This document shows, one piece after another, positions 21,374 to 33,047 of a stretch of 64,000 bases of DNA. The notes under the pieces are model-generated. The model made no database searches. It had not been told where the DNA came from and saw only the letters and a list, made by a program, of their open reading frames with translations. The DNA comes from Ceratopteris richardii (Eukaryota > Streptophyta > Polypodiopsida > Polypodiales > Pteridaceae). The DNA lies in the NCBI GenBank assembly GCA_020310875.1, contig CM035430.1, positions 104,652,431 to 104,716,430 of the forward strand, read 5' to 3'. A program made the position numbers and the translations under genes. The first letter of the stretch is position 1. Each line of letters starts with the position of its first letter.

Positions 21374-24300
21374 CTAATTTGCATTCTCCGATCTTTCATA
21401 TATTCTTCTTTCTTTTATTCTTGCCCAATCTGAGTCATTGTATGCTCTCAGCTGTATATCTGACGTAAAAGGATAATATAATCCTTCTTTTATAGTTCTT
21501 TTGCTATATCTAAGAAATCTTTGTCCTGCAACCCAATGTTGATCTTTCGGACAATGCATGAACTGTGAGAGAACTCCCACTGCATAACTGAGATCCGGTC
21601 TTGTTAGTGTAGCATAAATTAAGCTTCCCACTAACGATTGATACTTCCTCATATCTTTAACCTCTGCACCATCATATTTGCTGAGTTTATGATTTACTTC
21701 AAGCGGTATTGAAGCTTCTCTGTAATTCTCCATATTAAACTTCTTCAGTAAGTTTAGGAGATACCTTTCTTGCGAAACATATATGCCATGATCTGTATAT
21801 GTAACTTCCATTCCAAGAAAGTATGATAACTTTCTTAGATCACTGATCTTGAAGTCTTTTTCAAGAAATCTTTTTACCTCCTTGATTCCTTCATCTGAGG
21901 TTCCTGTGATTATTATGTCATCTACATAAATACAAATGTAGATCATACCTTCATCTGTTCTCTTAACGAGTAGACTTGCATCAACCTTTGAGCTTTGATA
22001 TCCAAGGTCATTGAGATACTTCACAAGTCTGTAATTCCAAGCTCTTGGAGCTTGCTTCAATCCATAGAGAGCTCTTCTTAATCTGCAAACATGATCTGGG
22101 TAACTGGAACTTACAAACCCTTCAGGCAGTTCCATGTAGACTTCATCTGATATATATCCATTCAAAAATGCATTCTTTATATCCAGCTCACTTAGCTTCC
22201 ATCCTTTTGATGCTGCTATAGCAATCAATGTCCTTATGGTTGACATCTTTGCCACCGGACTAAACGTCTCATCATAATCTATGCCATGCGTCTGAGCATA
22301 CCTTTGACCACCAATCTAGCTTTGTATCTGTCTATCCTTCCATCTGCAAGTTTCTTAACTTTGTAAACCCATTTATTTCCAATCACTTTCTTACCATTTG
22401 GTTTTGGAACAAGTTCCCAAGTCTTGTTCTCTTCAAGAGCATTGAACTCCTCCTTCATTGCTACTTCCCATTGTTTCTTACCTTTTGCTTCACCGTAATT
22501 CTGAGGTTCTTCATCTTCCTTTACTAAGTAAGCATAGTTTTTCTGATTCAAATAAGAAGTGTCATAGGAATACCTTGTTGGTTGTTTCCTTACTCTGTTT
22601 GACCTTCTTAGCTCATATTCTTCATGTGTATCTGAATACAAATCTTCATCAAATCTTGCTTCCTCTTCGTTTCTCATACCTGATCCAATCCTGGACGTAC
22701 TTACCAAGCATATGATCTTCATCTCCATTCACCTGCATATGTGATTTTCCTTTTTCTTTCCTTCGTATCTCTTCTTCAAGTGTTTCAACACTATGCTCTT
22801 TATCTGTATACCAGCTCTTTCCTTCATCAAATGTCACATCTCTGGAAACACTAAATTCTTTGGTTAGAGGACTCCATAACCTATAACCCATTTGTTTTTC
22901 ATCATATCCGATGAACACATATTTTTCAGCTTTTGGTTCAAGCTTATGTCTCAGTTGTGATGGTACATAAGCATAAGCAACTCATCCAAACACTTTACAA
23001 TGATCAAGTGTTGGTTTCTTGCCCCACCAAGCTTCATAAGGGGTCATCCCATTTAAAGCTATACATGGTAATCTATTTACCAGATATGTTGCTGTATTTA
23101 CAGCCTCAACCCAAAGATAATTTGGACAATTCTTCTCCTTTAGCATTGCTCTTGCAAACTCAATTAGAGTTCGGTTTCTTCTTTCTGCTACTCCATTTTG
23201 TTGCGGTGTATACCTGCAAGTTATTTCTCTTTTGATACCTGCATTCCACAGATAATCATTGAACTCTCGAGAAAAATATTCTCCTCCTCCATCAGACCTT
23301 AGTCTTTTGAGTTTTTGCCATGTAAGTCTTTCAGCATATGCATGAAAATGCCTAAAAGCTTCAAATACTTCTGACTTCTCTTTCAAAACATAAAGAGTTA
23401 TCCATCTTGTTGCATCATCAATAAAAAGAAAATAATACCTTGAGCTGCTGATAGATTCTTCTTTTGTTGGTCCCCATACATTTGTAGGTATAAGTTCTAA
23501 CACATCATCGTGTTTGTACCCTTTCTTCTGAAATGGTAACCTGTGGGCTTTTCCCATCTGACAAGATTCACACTTGTGAATCATATGTTGATTCTTCATA
23601 TTTGGTAATCCTCTCACGGATTGTTTCTCCACCATAGTTTTGATTCTTGTTTCATTAAAATGTCCTAACCTCTTATGCCAGAGGTCTAACTCTGTGAATA
23701 CTTCATCACCATGTGTGATCAAGGCTTGACCAAAATTTCCTTGTACTTTAAGAGTAAAAAGTCTACCTTCCTTTTTACCATGGACAATCTGATTGTATCC
23801 ATTCTCTGGATCTTCAACAAATACTCCATTTGTAAACCTGACTTGAAAACATTTTTCTACTATCTGACCCACACTGATCAGATTCTTCGGGATTGTTGGA
23901 ACATACAAAACATTTGTTAGTAGGTCAGCTCCATTCTTACACTTTACTTTTCCAATTGACCTTACATTATGTTTTGTGTTATCACCTGTTTGTACTGTAT
24001 GATTTGAAATACCTCCTTCAAGTTTTGATAACAATTCTATATTTCTTGACAAATGATTTGAACAACCAAAGTCAACATAGAATACCTTGAGGTCTTCGTT
24101 TTCTGTCACACTTATCGAGTTCATCATCAACGTTGTATGACTGACATTATGCGTATCATTCGCATAGTTGTAGTAGGTAGTGTTGTGAGACTGATTCTGT
24201 CCCCAACTTCTTGCTCCACCTCTACCATATCCACCTCTTTGGCTTTGTCTACCTCTTTGATATCTTCCGCTTCTGCCTCTACTGTTATTGTTCTGATTCT

Positions 24301-25147
24301 GACTTGATCCTTGAGAATTATGCCAGCAATCATGAGCCAAATGATTGCTTAATCCACAGATCCAACAAGTCTTCTTGTTGTTAGTCTGATTACCTCTTCT
24401 TTTACCTCTTTTACTTCTAGCATTACCTCTTCCTTTTGCAAAATTTGCTTGAGTAGACATCTCTTCTTCATCTTTTTCTTTACCTTTATCACCTTTCTTC
24501 TTATTCTTTGCGTACATAGCCGAACTATGTCCTTTATCTCCATCTGTCTTCAAATCTTGCTCAAACGTTAGCATTAGTCCAAGCAATTGATTTAAGTCTG
24601 GTACAAAATGATTTAAAGAAAGTTCAGTTGAGAGTACAAAAGGTTTCCACCTTTCATCTCCTCTCAATTCTGCAAGCACTTGTGCTATCAACCTGTGATC
24701 TTCGATATCTTCATCAATATATCCAAGACTATCCGCCAAGTCTTTCATCTTAGTGACATAATCACTAATGCTTTGACTTTGCTTTTTCTTGAACATTGTA
24801 GACTCTGACCATAAGCTAGTCTTCCTAGCTTTCATCGTATTTTGGAAATGATCTTCCAATGCACTCCATATGTCTTCCGCTTTCTCCAAACCTCTAATGT
24901 CCGGTAGTAGATGATCTGTAATTGTATTGTAGATATAAGCTCTTGCCGTTGCATCTTTCTTCTGCCACAACTTCAAGGCTTCTAACTCTTCTTTCTTCGA
25001 TTGACTGTCGTCTTCGAAAGTCGGCTTCTTTTCTTCTCCTGTCACATATATCATTAAGTCTTTACTCATAAGTAAAGCTTCCATGCGCATTACCCATGCG
25101 GGATAATTATCTCTGTCCAATTTGTCAATAGAGATATGATCTACCAT
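21374..25147 (-). pseudogene. gag-pol: Copia D gag-pol relic
   Basis: The gag start at 25147 opens MVDHISIDKLDRDNYPAW. It continues with LWQKKDATARAYIYNTI, ISDYVTKMKDLADSLG and a CX2CX4HX4C knuckle (CWICGLSNHLAHDC). The protease motif is FYVDFGCSNHLS. Pre-integrase has LDLWHKRLGHFNE and CESCQMGK; integrase has NVWGPTKEE, LRSDGGGEYFSREF and PQQNGVAERRNR. Reverse transcriptase has LDIKNAFLNGYISDEVYM and YVDDIIITGTSDEG; RNase H is only partly recognisable. The order is standard copia and gag, protease and integrase are well preserved. Broken; several breaks, so not expected to make a full polyprotein. Confidence 0.88.
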
Positions 25148-25364
25148 TATCTTCTTGTTTCTATTACATCCGGTGAGTGTAATGTTAAAAGGTTTTACCT
25201 TTTACAAACCTTTACCCTTGAAAATTACTTCGGAACGTTTCTTGACGCCGTTTGTTGTTGATCATCTCAGCTTTCACCATTCTTGTGAAAGTTCTTCAAA
25301 TTCTCTTGTATCTTTACTTCCGTTTCTACTTCTGAGAAACCTTTTCTGCTCTTCAGAACCTTTC

Positions 25365-25376
25365 GCTCTGATACCA
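25365..25376 (-). other. Primer-binding site of copia D
   Basis: Minus-strand TGGTATCAGAGC, complementary to initiator Met-tRNA, one base inside the 5' LTR. Confidence 0.88.
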
Positions 25377-25377
25377 C

Positions 25378-26474
25378 TGTTGATTCGTGACAAAAGCTTG
25401 TTCACTAACAAGACTGCGGAAAATTGTCACTTGTTGAGCTCTAACGAACCATCATCAACTGTTGAGCTCTTGTACTACTTGTTAACGCAACAAGTGAGCT
25501 TAACTAACTAAAGCTCAACTACGGGATTCACCACGTCACAAGAACTAAGATAGAGCAATATTAGAACACCTCTATAATCATCAATAGCTTAGAAAACTTT
25601 CTGAAACTGAAACCTTTACAACTGTATTTTGAACTCACCGAAATTTCACCGGAACTTCACCAGACTGTCACCGGAATATCACCGTAATCTTACCGAAATC
25701 TTACCGGAATCAACTGCAATTCTGTTTGTGATTACTTCAAATGATTGTAGATGAAGTAAAGAAGTAATACCTGAGCTTCCTTCAGTAAATGAACTCTTTC
25801 TGAAGTTTAAGAAAAAACTTCACCAGTTTAGAATGCCTTTTACGGTCAGACTTTGTACTATGTACATGTCCCGTTTCACAAAACTCTTTTGATCAGTTTG
25901 TAGTTCAGACTCCTAGCTTCAAGATGAGCTATCTCTCATAAAAAACTTTACACTATGTTGCGAGATCTAACTTGTAGATGTACCGGAAAATGTTTACTGA
26001 GAAAACTGTAATTGTTAACTAACTTTCACAGTAACATGAAATTACTTAGATTTCTTCACATACGAAGAATGCGCTCAAAACTTCCACATGAACATGTGTT
26101 TTCTATTAGAGAAGATGTGTACAAAAATAGCTTGGCCTCACTTTGCTCATAGCTATGGAAAACTCTCCTACTCTGAGTAGTTATTCCTTACCATCTCTCT
26201 CAGATGAATACCCGACACTTCAGGTTCTAGACTCTTATCTTTCCTTTATGTATACATATATTACTCTATATCTCCCAGCTCTCTTATATACAGTTTTTTA
26301 TCTCGGTTTCAACAAACTCGTAATTCTGGAAACTTCTACACTGTATATTACAGGCGTGAATTTATCCCTTCACTAAGGCTTTGATTATCCTGAATGCTTT
26401 CTTCTGCTTTTCTTCATCTTTCTTTATCCTTTTATATCTGTCTGTATGTCAAATTTGTGAGTGATTCTTCAACA
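25378..26474 (-). repeat. 5' LTR of copia D
   Basis: About 1097 bases, TGTTGATTCGTG... to ...GATTCTTCAACA by plus strand. A TATA-like TATATAAGAG (minus strand) lies near 26280-26290. It is bounded inside by the primer-binding site and outside by copia G gag sequence. A short motif CACCGGAA/CACCGTAA repeats near 25637-25710. Confidence 0.85.
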
Positions 26475-27085
26475 CGCAGATGTCATCATAGATGAGTTTA
26501 CCACCAAGTGGACTATTGCTAATAGCTATGCAAAAGGTATCACATGATGATGGCAAGGTGCATAACAACGATACTGCTTTCATTTCATTATCCATATTCA
26601 TTTTTGCACCTGTAACTAGGAGAATATAGCATCAGACTCATTTAGATGAGCAGGAACACTATATGTGTCCTCATGTGAAGGTTATACAATTTTCTCATCA
26701 CATACACTTTATTTTGATGTCGTCTCTTTTTCATATATATTGCATGACTTCTTCCAAAGCTCCTCTTCACTTTCACAATCTAATACTGTAAAGTAAACAT
26801 TATCTGCTAGGTGCAAGTGAATGGTAGACTTGGCCATTTCATCTAACTTATTCCAATCATCTTCATCCATGTCGGTTGGCTTCTTTGAAATCCCATTTAC
26901 TTACTTCCATTACCTCCTTTGAATCAGCACATCTTTAATCTGATTCCTCCATAAAGCAAAGTTTGTGCTATCAAATTTTTGGATCTCAAAATGGTCTTTT
27001 CCCTGCAAGTTATAGCTCCTTCTTGAAACACTGGCACTAGACCCTGTTCCACCAGATGCGCTTGAGACCTCTGATGGCATGATCG
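26475..27085 (-). pseudogene. gag: Element G: copia gag relic hit by copia D
   Basis: Minus-strand translation from about 27082 gives a copia gag N-terminus: a Ser/Gly-rich start, then FDSTNFALWRNQIKDVLIQ, and further on DEDDWNKLDEMAKSTIHLHL, YFTVLDCESEEELWKK, NNMDNEMK-like text and LPSSCDTFCIAISNSPLGG. It ends in IYDDI at the outer LTR edge of copia D. These are standard UBN2-type gag motifs. It is the oldest layer of the left nest. Broken, a few breaks. The rest of G would lie beyond elements D and B. Confidence 0.75.
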
Positions 27086-28039
27086 TAGAGAATTGAATAA
27101 AATGATAATGGAGCTAGAAGAGTCCAAACACCAATGAATAAGTGTATCAAGGAGTAAATTGACCACTATATAGTTGTAAAACCAAAAATCTGGAAAACTT
27201 TTGCCATAGTATCCTTTGCAAAATGAGGATATGACTAGTGTCAAAATATCATAAAACTGCAAGTATTGACATGTTTACCTACATAGTGAATCATTGACTC
27301 CACTGCATATAACCAGTTACCCAATAGAAGCCAACTAGACTTGTCCAGAACCTATGAACAACTATCATACATCTCCTATGGCGAGGTTGGGTAAGTCTTC
27401 CACCTGCATGATCGAAGAGACCCCAGCATCTCGGTATCTCCCAGTTAAGAAAACCTCAACATGACCCTCTTTATCAAATGTAAAAGGCTTTATGCAAAAA
27501 ACATAATCGTTATATCAATGACCACATGGATGTACATGAGCGATATCCACAGAAGTGTAGAGGGTGTGTACGTGCTCAATATATGCAATAAAATGACACT
27601 AAAAGGGTGAATGCATAGCCCAAAAACTAGCCAACAACACGTGCAAGTGTCTGTCAACTCTGATGTTTTATTGCTCAAAAACCTTTTTATAGTTTTTTGA
27701 GTGTTTTTGGCCATGTCCAGACCTAGTGTCTGGCCTAGTTAAAAATTAGGTTCCAGAGCTTATTTGAGGGCTCAAACGAAGTCTAAAAATTATGAAAATT
27801 GGTATGAAGATACTTCTAATACTCCTCATGCTCAAGGACTCCTTGGCTTGAACAAAATGGAGTTGGAAAAAGGTGAGATGATATTTACAACGGTTTTTAG
27901 TGATGAACTCAAACTGATCCTATACTAGTGTTTATGGCAAGGGGTAATCATGAGCCCAAGTGAACATCGGGCAAGTAAAAAGAATGAAATAGGTCAGATC
28001 ATTTGGTAATGGAAATTGAATTTAAAGGGACCCCCAAAC
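27086..28039. other. No recognisable gene
   Basis: AT-rich sequence between the copia G gag start and a copia RT relic. It may include leader or LTR of G, but I see no primer site, no paired repeat and no coding motif. Confidence 0.5.
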
Positions 28040-29150
28040 ATTCAACATGGTCTGACAGAGGAGATGATCCCCTCTTGGGATAAAATAGTCCAAGTAACCA
28101 GGTACCACTCAAGTTGCAAAAGATGTGTTTAATCACCTGTCAATGCTTGACACTTGGGAAATGCATAAACTTTCTCTTTTGAGAGATAGAAAATTGAATA
28201 CCAAGCCGAGTTATGGATAAGTAAATCAAGCATCCAACAACCTACTAATAGAGAACAACATCACATCAAATGCATCTCTAGCATCATGAAGACTCAACCC
28301 TAAACATGTTTCCATAGGATTGACAATAGGTTTGCAATCCTCAAGGCAAAATGCTGCAATAATGTGTCAATATATTTTTTTTGACACAAAGCTGTTCCCC
28401 CATCAACTTGCATAAGCTTAATGCTCAAGAAATTATGAAAATGCCCCAAATATAACATCTCAAAAGAGGCATGCAAATCAGCCTTGAATTCAGCAATGTG
28501 CTTCTCATTAGGACCAGTGAGCAGTATGCCATCAACATACACAACAAGATCAGAAGCATCTCATCTGCATGCTTAACATATAAGGCGCTCTCAATTGGAT
28601 TGTTCTCAAAACCATGTGCAATCAAATAAGCATGTATCTTTTCATTTCAATCATGTGGTGCTTTCTTCAAATCATATAATGCCTTTTTCAACCTGCATAC
28701 TTTGTTTTCATGCACTTTTTGCACAAAACCATGGGGATGAAATACATACACTTCTTCATGTAAGTCACTATTCAAAAATGCAGTTTTAATATCCAATTGA
28801 TGTACATACCAACCATGATGAGCTACAAGTGCATGGATGCAATGAACAGTTGGTCATTCCGCAAGTGGGTGCAAAGGTTTCATCAAAATCAATGCCTCTC
28901 TCTTGAGCATAACCTTTTTCAAAAAGCCTAACTTTATACCTATCAATTGTTCCATCAAGCTTACATTTCATCTTGTATAACAATTTAGTACCAATGGACT
29001 TTTTGCTTGGAAGAGAATCATATAAAGTATAGGTAGCATTTTTCATAATAGCATCATATTCTGATTGCATAAAAGCCATCCATTTTTTTGAATTTTGTGC
29101 TTCATCAAAAGAAACACGCTCATTCTCATGAGAGAGACTCCTCAATGGCA
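28040..29150 (-). pseudogene. Copia reverse-transcriptase relic
   Basis: Minus-strand fragments of copia RT: WMAFMQSEYDAIMKNATYTL, KCKLDGTIDRYK, a YVDG-type box near 28520-28540, and KHIAEFKADLHASFEM. Downstream, 28040-28190 matches nucleotides 43040-43190 of copia F. This is an old copy of the copia F family, strongly decayed, with many breaks. Neither LTR nor primer site can be tied to it with certainty; the possible primer site at 31068-31079 might belong to it. Confidence 0.78.
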
Positions 29151-29639
29151 GAGAGAGAATTTTGTTGAGCTCTCATTGTTGCGATTGGTCTTTATGGCGC
29201 TTAGAGTGGACAGAGCCTGAGAGCATGAGGAATTGTAATTTGAGTGCTCCACATGTAGGAGATTCCTTCACCTCTACAATGTGACTTTGAAGAACAGGTT
29301 TGGATGTGAATTCTAGGAGTGAAGACAAACTAGTTGCTCCCCTCCCTCTAGGATCTATAGAGAAATTTTAGCAAGATCTACAAAATGCATGCTTTAGTGG
29401 TACAACTACTCCCAAGCATTACTCTTTCTCTATCTCTCTGTGAACATCAATCAGTGGTCACATATCTTGTTAGTGAATGCCAACAACATCCTCCAAGGTT
29501 CACTCATCCATTCCTCATTCTTCAACTCCATTGTTGCATCTTCTCCACGTAGACCTAGAATGTGCATGTATGTGTTTCTGAGGCACGCAAGTAGAGAACA
29601 AGGCATTTTTTATGCCACTGTGTAGGAAAACATAAAGAC

Positions 29640-29640
<1 letters not shown>
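29151..29640. other. No recognisable gene
   Basis: Low-complexity-poor, AT-rich sequence between the RT relic and the CT microsatellite. I recognise nothing in it on either strand. Confidence 0.45.
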
Positions 29641-29697
<57 letters not shown>

Positions 29698-29725
29698 GTC
29701 TCTTTCTCTCTCTCTCTCTCTTTGG
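29641..29725. repeat. CT microsatellite
   Basis: About 80 bases of nearly pure CT dinucleotides with a few TT and GT interruptions. It produces spurious Arg-Glu repeats on the minus strand. Confidence 0.97.
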
Positions 29726-29859
29726 TGAGAGTAGAAATGGTACACAATGCTCTCTATGAGTATAGGTAGGTAAACTTGAGGTCTTCAAAAGTTGGCATAG
29801 ATGCTCTAGCTTTCTCTCTCTGTCTCTATGTGATAAATCAATAGATATTGAAGCCTTGA

Positions 29860-30231
29860 ATGATCGAGGAGATCTTCACAAGTAGATCATTACTAGTAAC
29901 ATGCGAAGTTTGCAAAGATTCGGGACTCCTCTGTAGATGTGTGCCTTGTCCACATCCTTCACTTAGCTGCACTCTGAGTTTTTGTTTTGAAGCTGAGCGG
30001 CAATGCATCTCAATGCATTATGTGGATTTCAAGTGCACAAAGGGATCCATGATGCCCCAAGTTTGCACTTGCTTGGCAAACATTGATAGCTTCATCAATG
30101 ATGCCAACTTGACTTACGCACGATTGTACAACCCTTACAGATTTCAAATAGAGGAGGTGATGAATATGAAATTTAAGCTTGGAATTGCTTGTACTTCCCT
30201 CTATGATGAAGTTTTTCCAAGGAACTTCTAA
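29860..30231 (+). CDS. Cys-rich hypothetical frame, 123 codons
   Basis: I do not recognise this frame. It has a cysteine-rich first half (CEVCKDSGLLCRCVPCPHP, then CTKGSMMPQVCTC) that could bind zinc, and an unremarkable second half. It stands alone in decayed sequence with no promoter, splice partner or repeat boundary I can point to. It could be a chance frame or a piece of an unrecognised transposon. The AT-rich surroundings to 31067 show no other coding signal. Confidence 0.2.
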   Translation: MIEEIFTSRSLLVTCEVCKDSGLLCRCVPCPHPSLSCTLSFCFEAERQCISMHYVDFKCTKGSMMPQVCTCLANIDSFINDANLTYARLYNPYRFQIEEVMNMKFKLGIACTSLYDEVFPRNF

Positions 30232-31067
30232 TTTCTTTTTACTGCAGACTTCTTCATATCTCCATCATGAGTTGAAAAGATCACTACTACATTTATGTTT
30301 TGAAATGATATGCAAAGATGACCCTTTGCTTATCAAGATGATCAACCTCAATGGGGGAGGCGAGTAGTTCTTTAATGGAGAGACTGATCACTAGAGACTA
30401 TGATTGTTTGTGCAACAAGAAATGTTGAGTAAAGGCTAATCCGAAATTGGCCTACACGTTACTCTCCAATGCACCACAATTCCTAACTTTCAAATATTGT
30501 AGAGAGTCTTTTGAATATTTTAGAAAGTATGTACACTATCTTTTTTGTAGACTTTTGCACAAAAACTCAATACATGATGTGATTTCATGATGTTAAGAGC
30601 CATAAATGAGAACCTCCAAGCTAGCATACCTATGTGATGGACAAGCAGGAGATGAAAGAAGAAATTTCTTACAATGTGACAAGGAACGGAGTGTTTGTGA
30701 ACACATCACATTGCCTATTCAAAACAAGCATTATAAGGAATGCTAAAAGAGTGTTTAGAGACACTTCAATACTTGAGATTCACTATTGGCTTCATAGAAT
30801 GACCATAACAATGACACAAAATAATGTCAAAGTATTGGTAAATACTTCAAAACATAACAGATGCAAGATTAATGCTACTAAAATGACCACAAAATACTGC
30901 CAAAAGCAACGGTGGGAGGTTGGGAAAATGGGCAGAATGTAACCCAAAGAGAGCATGAAAAGATGGAAAAAAGGCCTCTCCCAATGATTGGAGAGCCACA
31001 CCACCAAGCTCTACGAACATCACCACCAAAACAATCACCAAATGCACCACCAAGATCTTCATCTAAT
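30232..31067. other. No recognisable gene
   Basis: AT-rich sequence leading to a possible copia primer site. A short CACCAC-rich stretch is at 30998-31055. No domain seen on either strand. Confidence 0.45.
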
Positions 31068-31079
31068 GCTCTGATACCA
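31068..31079 (-). other. Possible copia primer-binding site
   Basis: Minus-strand TGGTATCAGAGC, directly beside a TGTAGAGAG terminus (plus strand from 31080). This is the junction expected between a copia leader and its 5' LTR. Confidence 0.6.
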
Positions 31080-31490
31080 TGTAGAGAGTACACGCTTGGC
31101 AACAAAATGAAAAGAAGAGTGTACTCACAAATAGAAAGATTGTGTGAGACTCAAAATGAGTAGACCAAGAAATGGGTAAACTCACATGGGTTAGAATTAG
31201 CTTGCAAAGAGCATGAATTAGGCTCATCAAGCTTCAAACCAAGTACAAATGGGGGAAGAGACCCTCCTTATATAGAGTTGGAGGAGACTCTCCAAAATAC
31301 AACAAATCTGGGATAGTACCCCTCGAAGGAGAATGAATACATAGGTAGAAGAAAATGGAAAGGTACCCAAATAAAAAAAAGATACAATATAAAATGGAAA
31401 TGTAGTGCCTCCTAGATACAAAATGGAGATGCACTCATGCAGATACAAATGGAAAGGATTTAGGAGAAATCATGTCATCGACATGCCCAA
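31080..31490 (-). repeat. Possible copia 5' LTR (outer end not fixed)
   Basis: Begins TGTAGAGAGTACAC at a primer-site junction. It contains a TATA box on the minus strand (CTATATAAGGAGG, near 31262-31275), about 190 bases from the inner end, as in an LTR promoter. No second copy was found in the window, so the outer end is a guess. The element it belongs to is unclear; the RT relic at 28.0-29.1 kb is one candidate. Confidence 0.4.
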
Positions 31491-31639
31491 TTTTGAACGT
31501 GGCATTTGTTCATGCATGCATCTTTTCCACTAACCTTGAATATAATGAAAGCAATAACATGTTAGTTCTCTAAAACCAATGCATTGTTCATCTATGCTTG
31601 AATATCCACAAATTGAATGCAAGGAACAAACTTGAGATA

Positions 31640-33047
31640 TCCCCTTACAATCCCAAGACTTCTCCATGTTCACTTCATCAATCTTCACTTCCTAGAAGTT
31701 TCATGTGACATATCTCCCTTTTGAACCTGAGAAATTACCTCTAAGAAATTCCACAACATTTGCATCACACCTTAGCATTGCACCATGAGGCTTAAGTTGT
31801 TCATGGGTTAGTGTCCTTTTCACAACTACACTTGCACCATCATGTTCTCCTTCCCATACCTTGACTGAAAGAAGCTCCATGTCGTAGTCATGTTAGTTAG
31901 CCTTGGATATCCTCCTACAAAGTAAAATGGACATTTAGCTTTAAGTTGAGAAGTTGCACCATCTCATCATACCCAATGTTTACTTGAGTCAAGGTGTATC
32001 TCTCTCAACCATTGCCAATGTGATTGGAAAGGATGTTGCACGAAAAGGGTAACATGATTTTTATCACTCGATATGAAGAAGTGGAATACCCTTTTAGAGA
32101 TGCCCTCCATATGAAAATATATGATATGCATAAAAATAGTTATCTTGCAGAGACTTCCAAAGCATAGATTCTATTTCATTTTGCTCATGGAATATATAGT
32201 TTTTACAAAATCAACCACTAAAACCACAACATCACCTAGAAATTTAGAGACACACATCTTGAACTAGTTTTCTTGCCATAAATAAATGAAATTGTGTTTG
32301 AAAATTTTCCTTAGAGTTTTTTGAAACAATCCTATTACAACTTTAGGAATCATGTCCCTCTTTATCAATTCTTTCCTTTTACAAACTTGTCCTTCATACA
32401 TTGACTTGATATCTTCCAAGATCTTTACAGGAAAATGATATTCCTCAATGCTAGTCTCTCTCGAACACCACTTGAAATTTACTATTCCACAATTAGAGCA
32501 CTCACCCATCACACATCTGTAGTAGTCGAAGCTTCTAATGGATCGAAATGTAGTTGTTGAAGTATTGCAGCTTAATGTCTTCCCTACTTGACAAATAGAA
32601 CACTCACAATTACAAAGACAACTATGCACAATAGAGATTGATTGATGTAGGAGATTGATTGCATTCTTAAGGTACGACATTTGAACTAATAAATGCAACA
32701 ACATGTGAGTCTATCTTTCAATCTTTTAACAAAATATGGCTTCAGCATGGCTGAATGACCCCACCCATGTTAAACCCAGTGCCCAAGTCGTGTGGCCAAT
32801 AGTATCTCCATGAAAAAACCCCTTTCTATTCTTGGAAATGAAGTTGTTTACAACACCACTCTGTATAAGTGAGTGGTCTTCTCTTTGGGAGGCACTTCAT
32901 ATAGGACCCCATGCTTCCTTTCCAGCCAGATCCTAACATTCCTTCTTCGCGAAAAACTTTTGAAGCTAGATACTTATCATGGGATGGCATAGTTTCAAGC
33001 ATACAAATAGTTCCATCTGCATTACATAAACATGTGGCTATTACCAA
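31640..33047 (-). pseudogene. Relic H: decayed member of an uncharacterised transposase-like family
   Basis: Minus-strand fragments, in order, resemble an uncharacterised family I know from invertebrate and non-seed-plant genomes. A Cys-rich MGECSNCGI block is at about 32495-32520 and KIFKHNFIYLWQ follows near 32275-32305. Next come a DVVVLVVDFVKT segment (about 32190-32235), HFFISSDKNHVTLFVQHPF (about 32010-32085), GGYPRLTN (about 31890-31915) and EHDGASVVVKRTLTHEQLKPHGA (about 31770-31850). The conserved acidic residues in VDF and in the DG after the HW segment suggest a DDE-like nuclease, but that is inference. The pieces lie in several frames with stops, so this is a dead copy. I cannot name the superfamily. 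Confidence 0.5.

Larger units (their letters stand above)
21119..26474 (-). mobile_element. Element D: Ty1/copia element, 3' LTR interrupted by element B
   Basis: A minus-strand copia element with its 5' LTR at 25378-26474, primer site, gag-pol relic and the inner 240 bases of its 3' LTR (21119-21358). The rest of the 3' LTR must lie beyond element B, outside the window. The shared LTR segment shows about 17 differences in about 240 positions by eye (about 7%). D is therefore older than C, consistent with the nesting. D itself sits in a still older copia gag relic (G). Broken, several breaks. Confidence 0.88.

Noticed and set aside
29515-29788. Arg-Glu-rich minus-strand frames
   Set aside because: Translation of the CT microsatellite.
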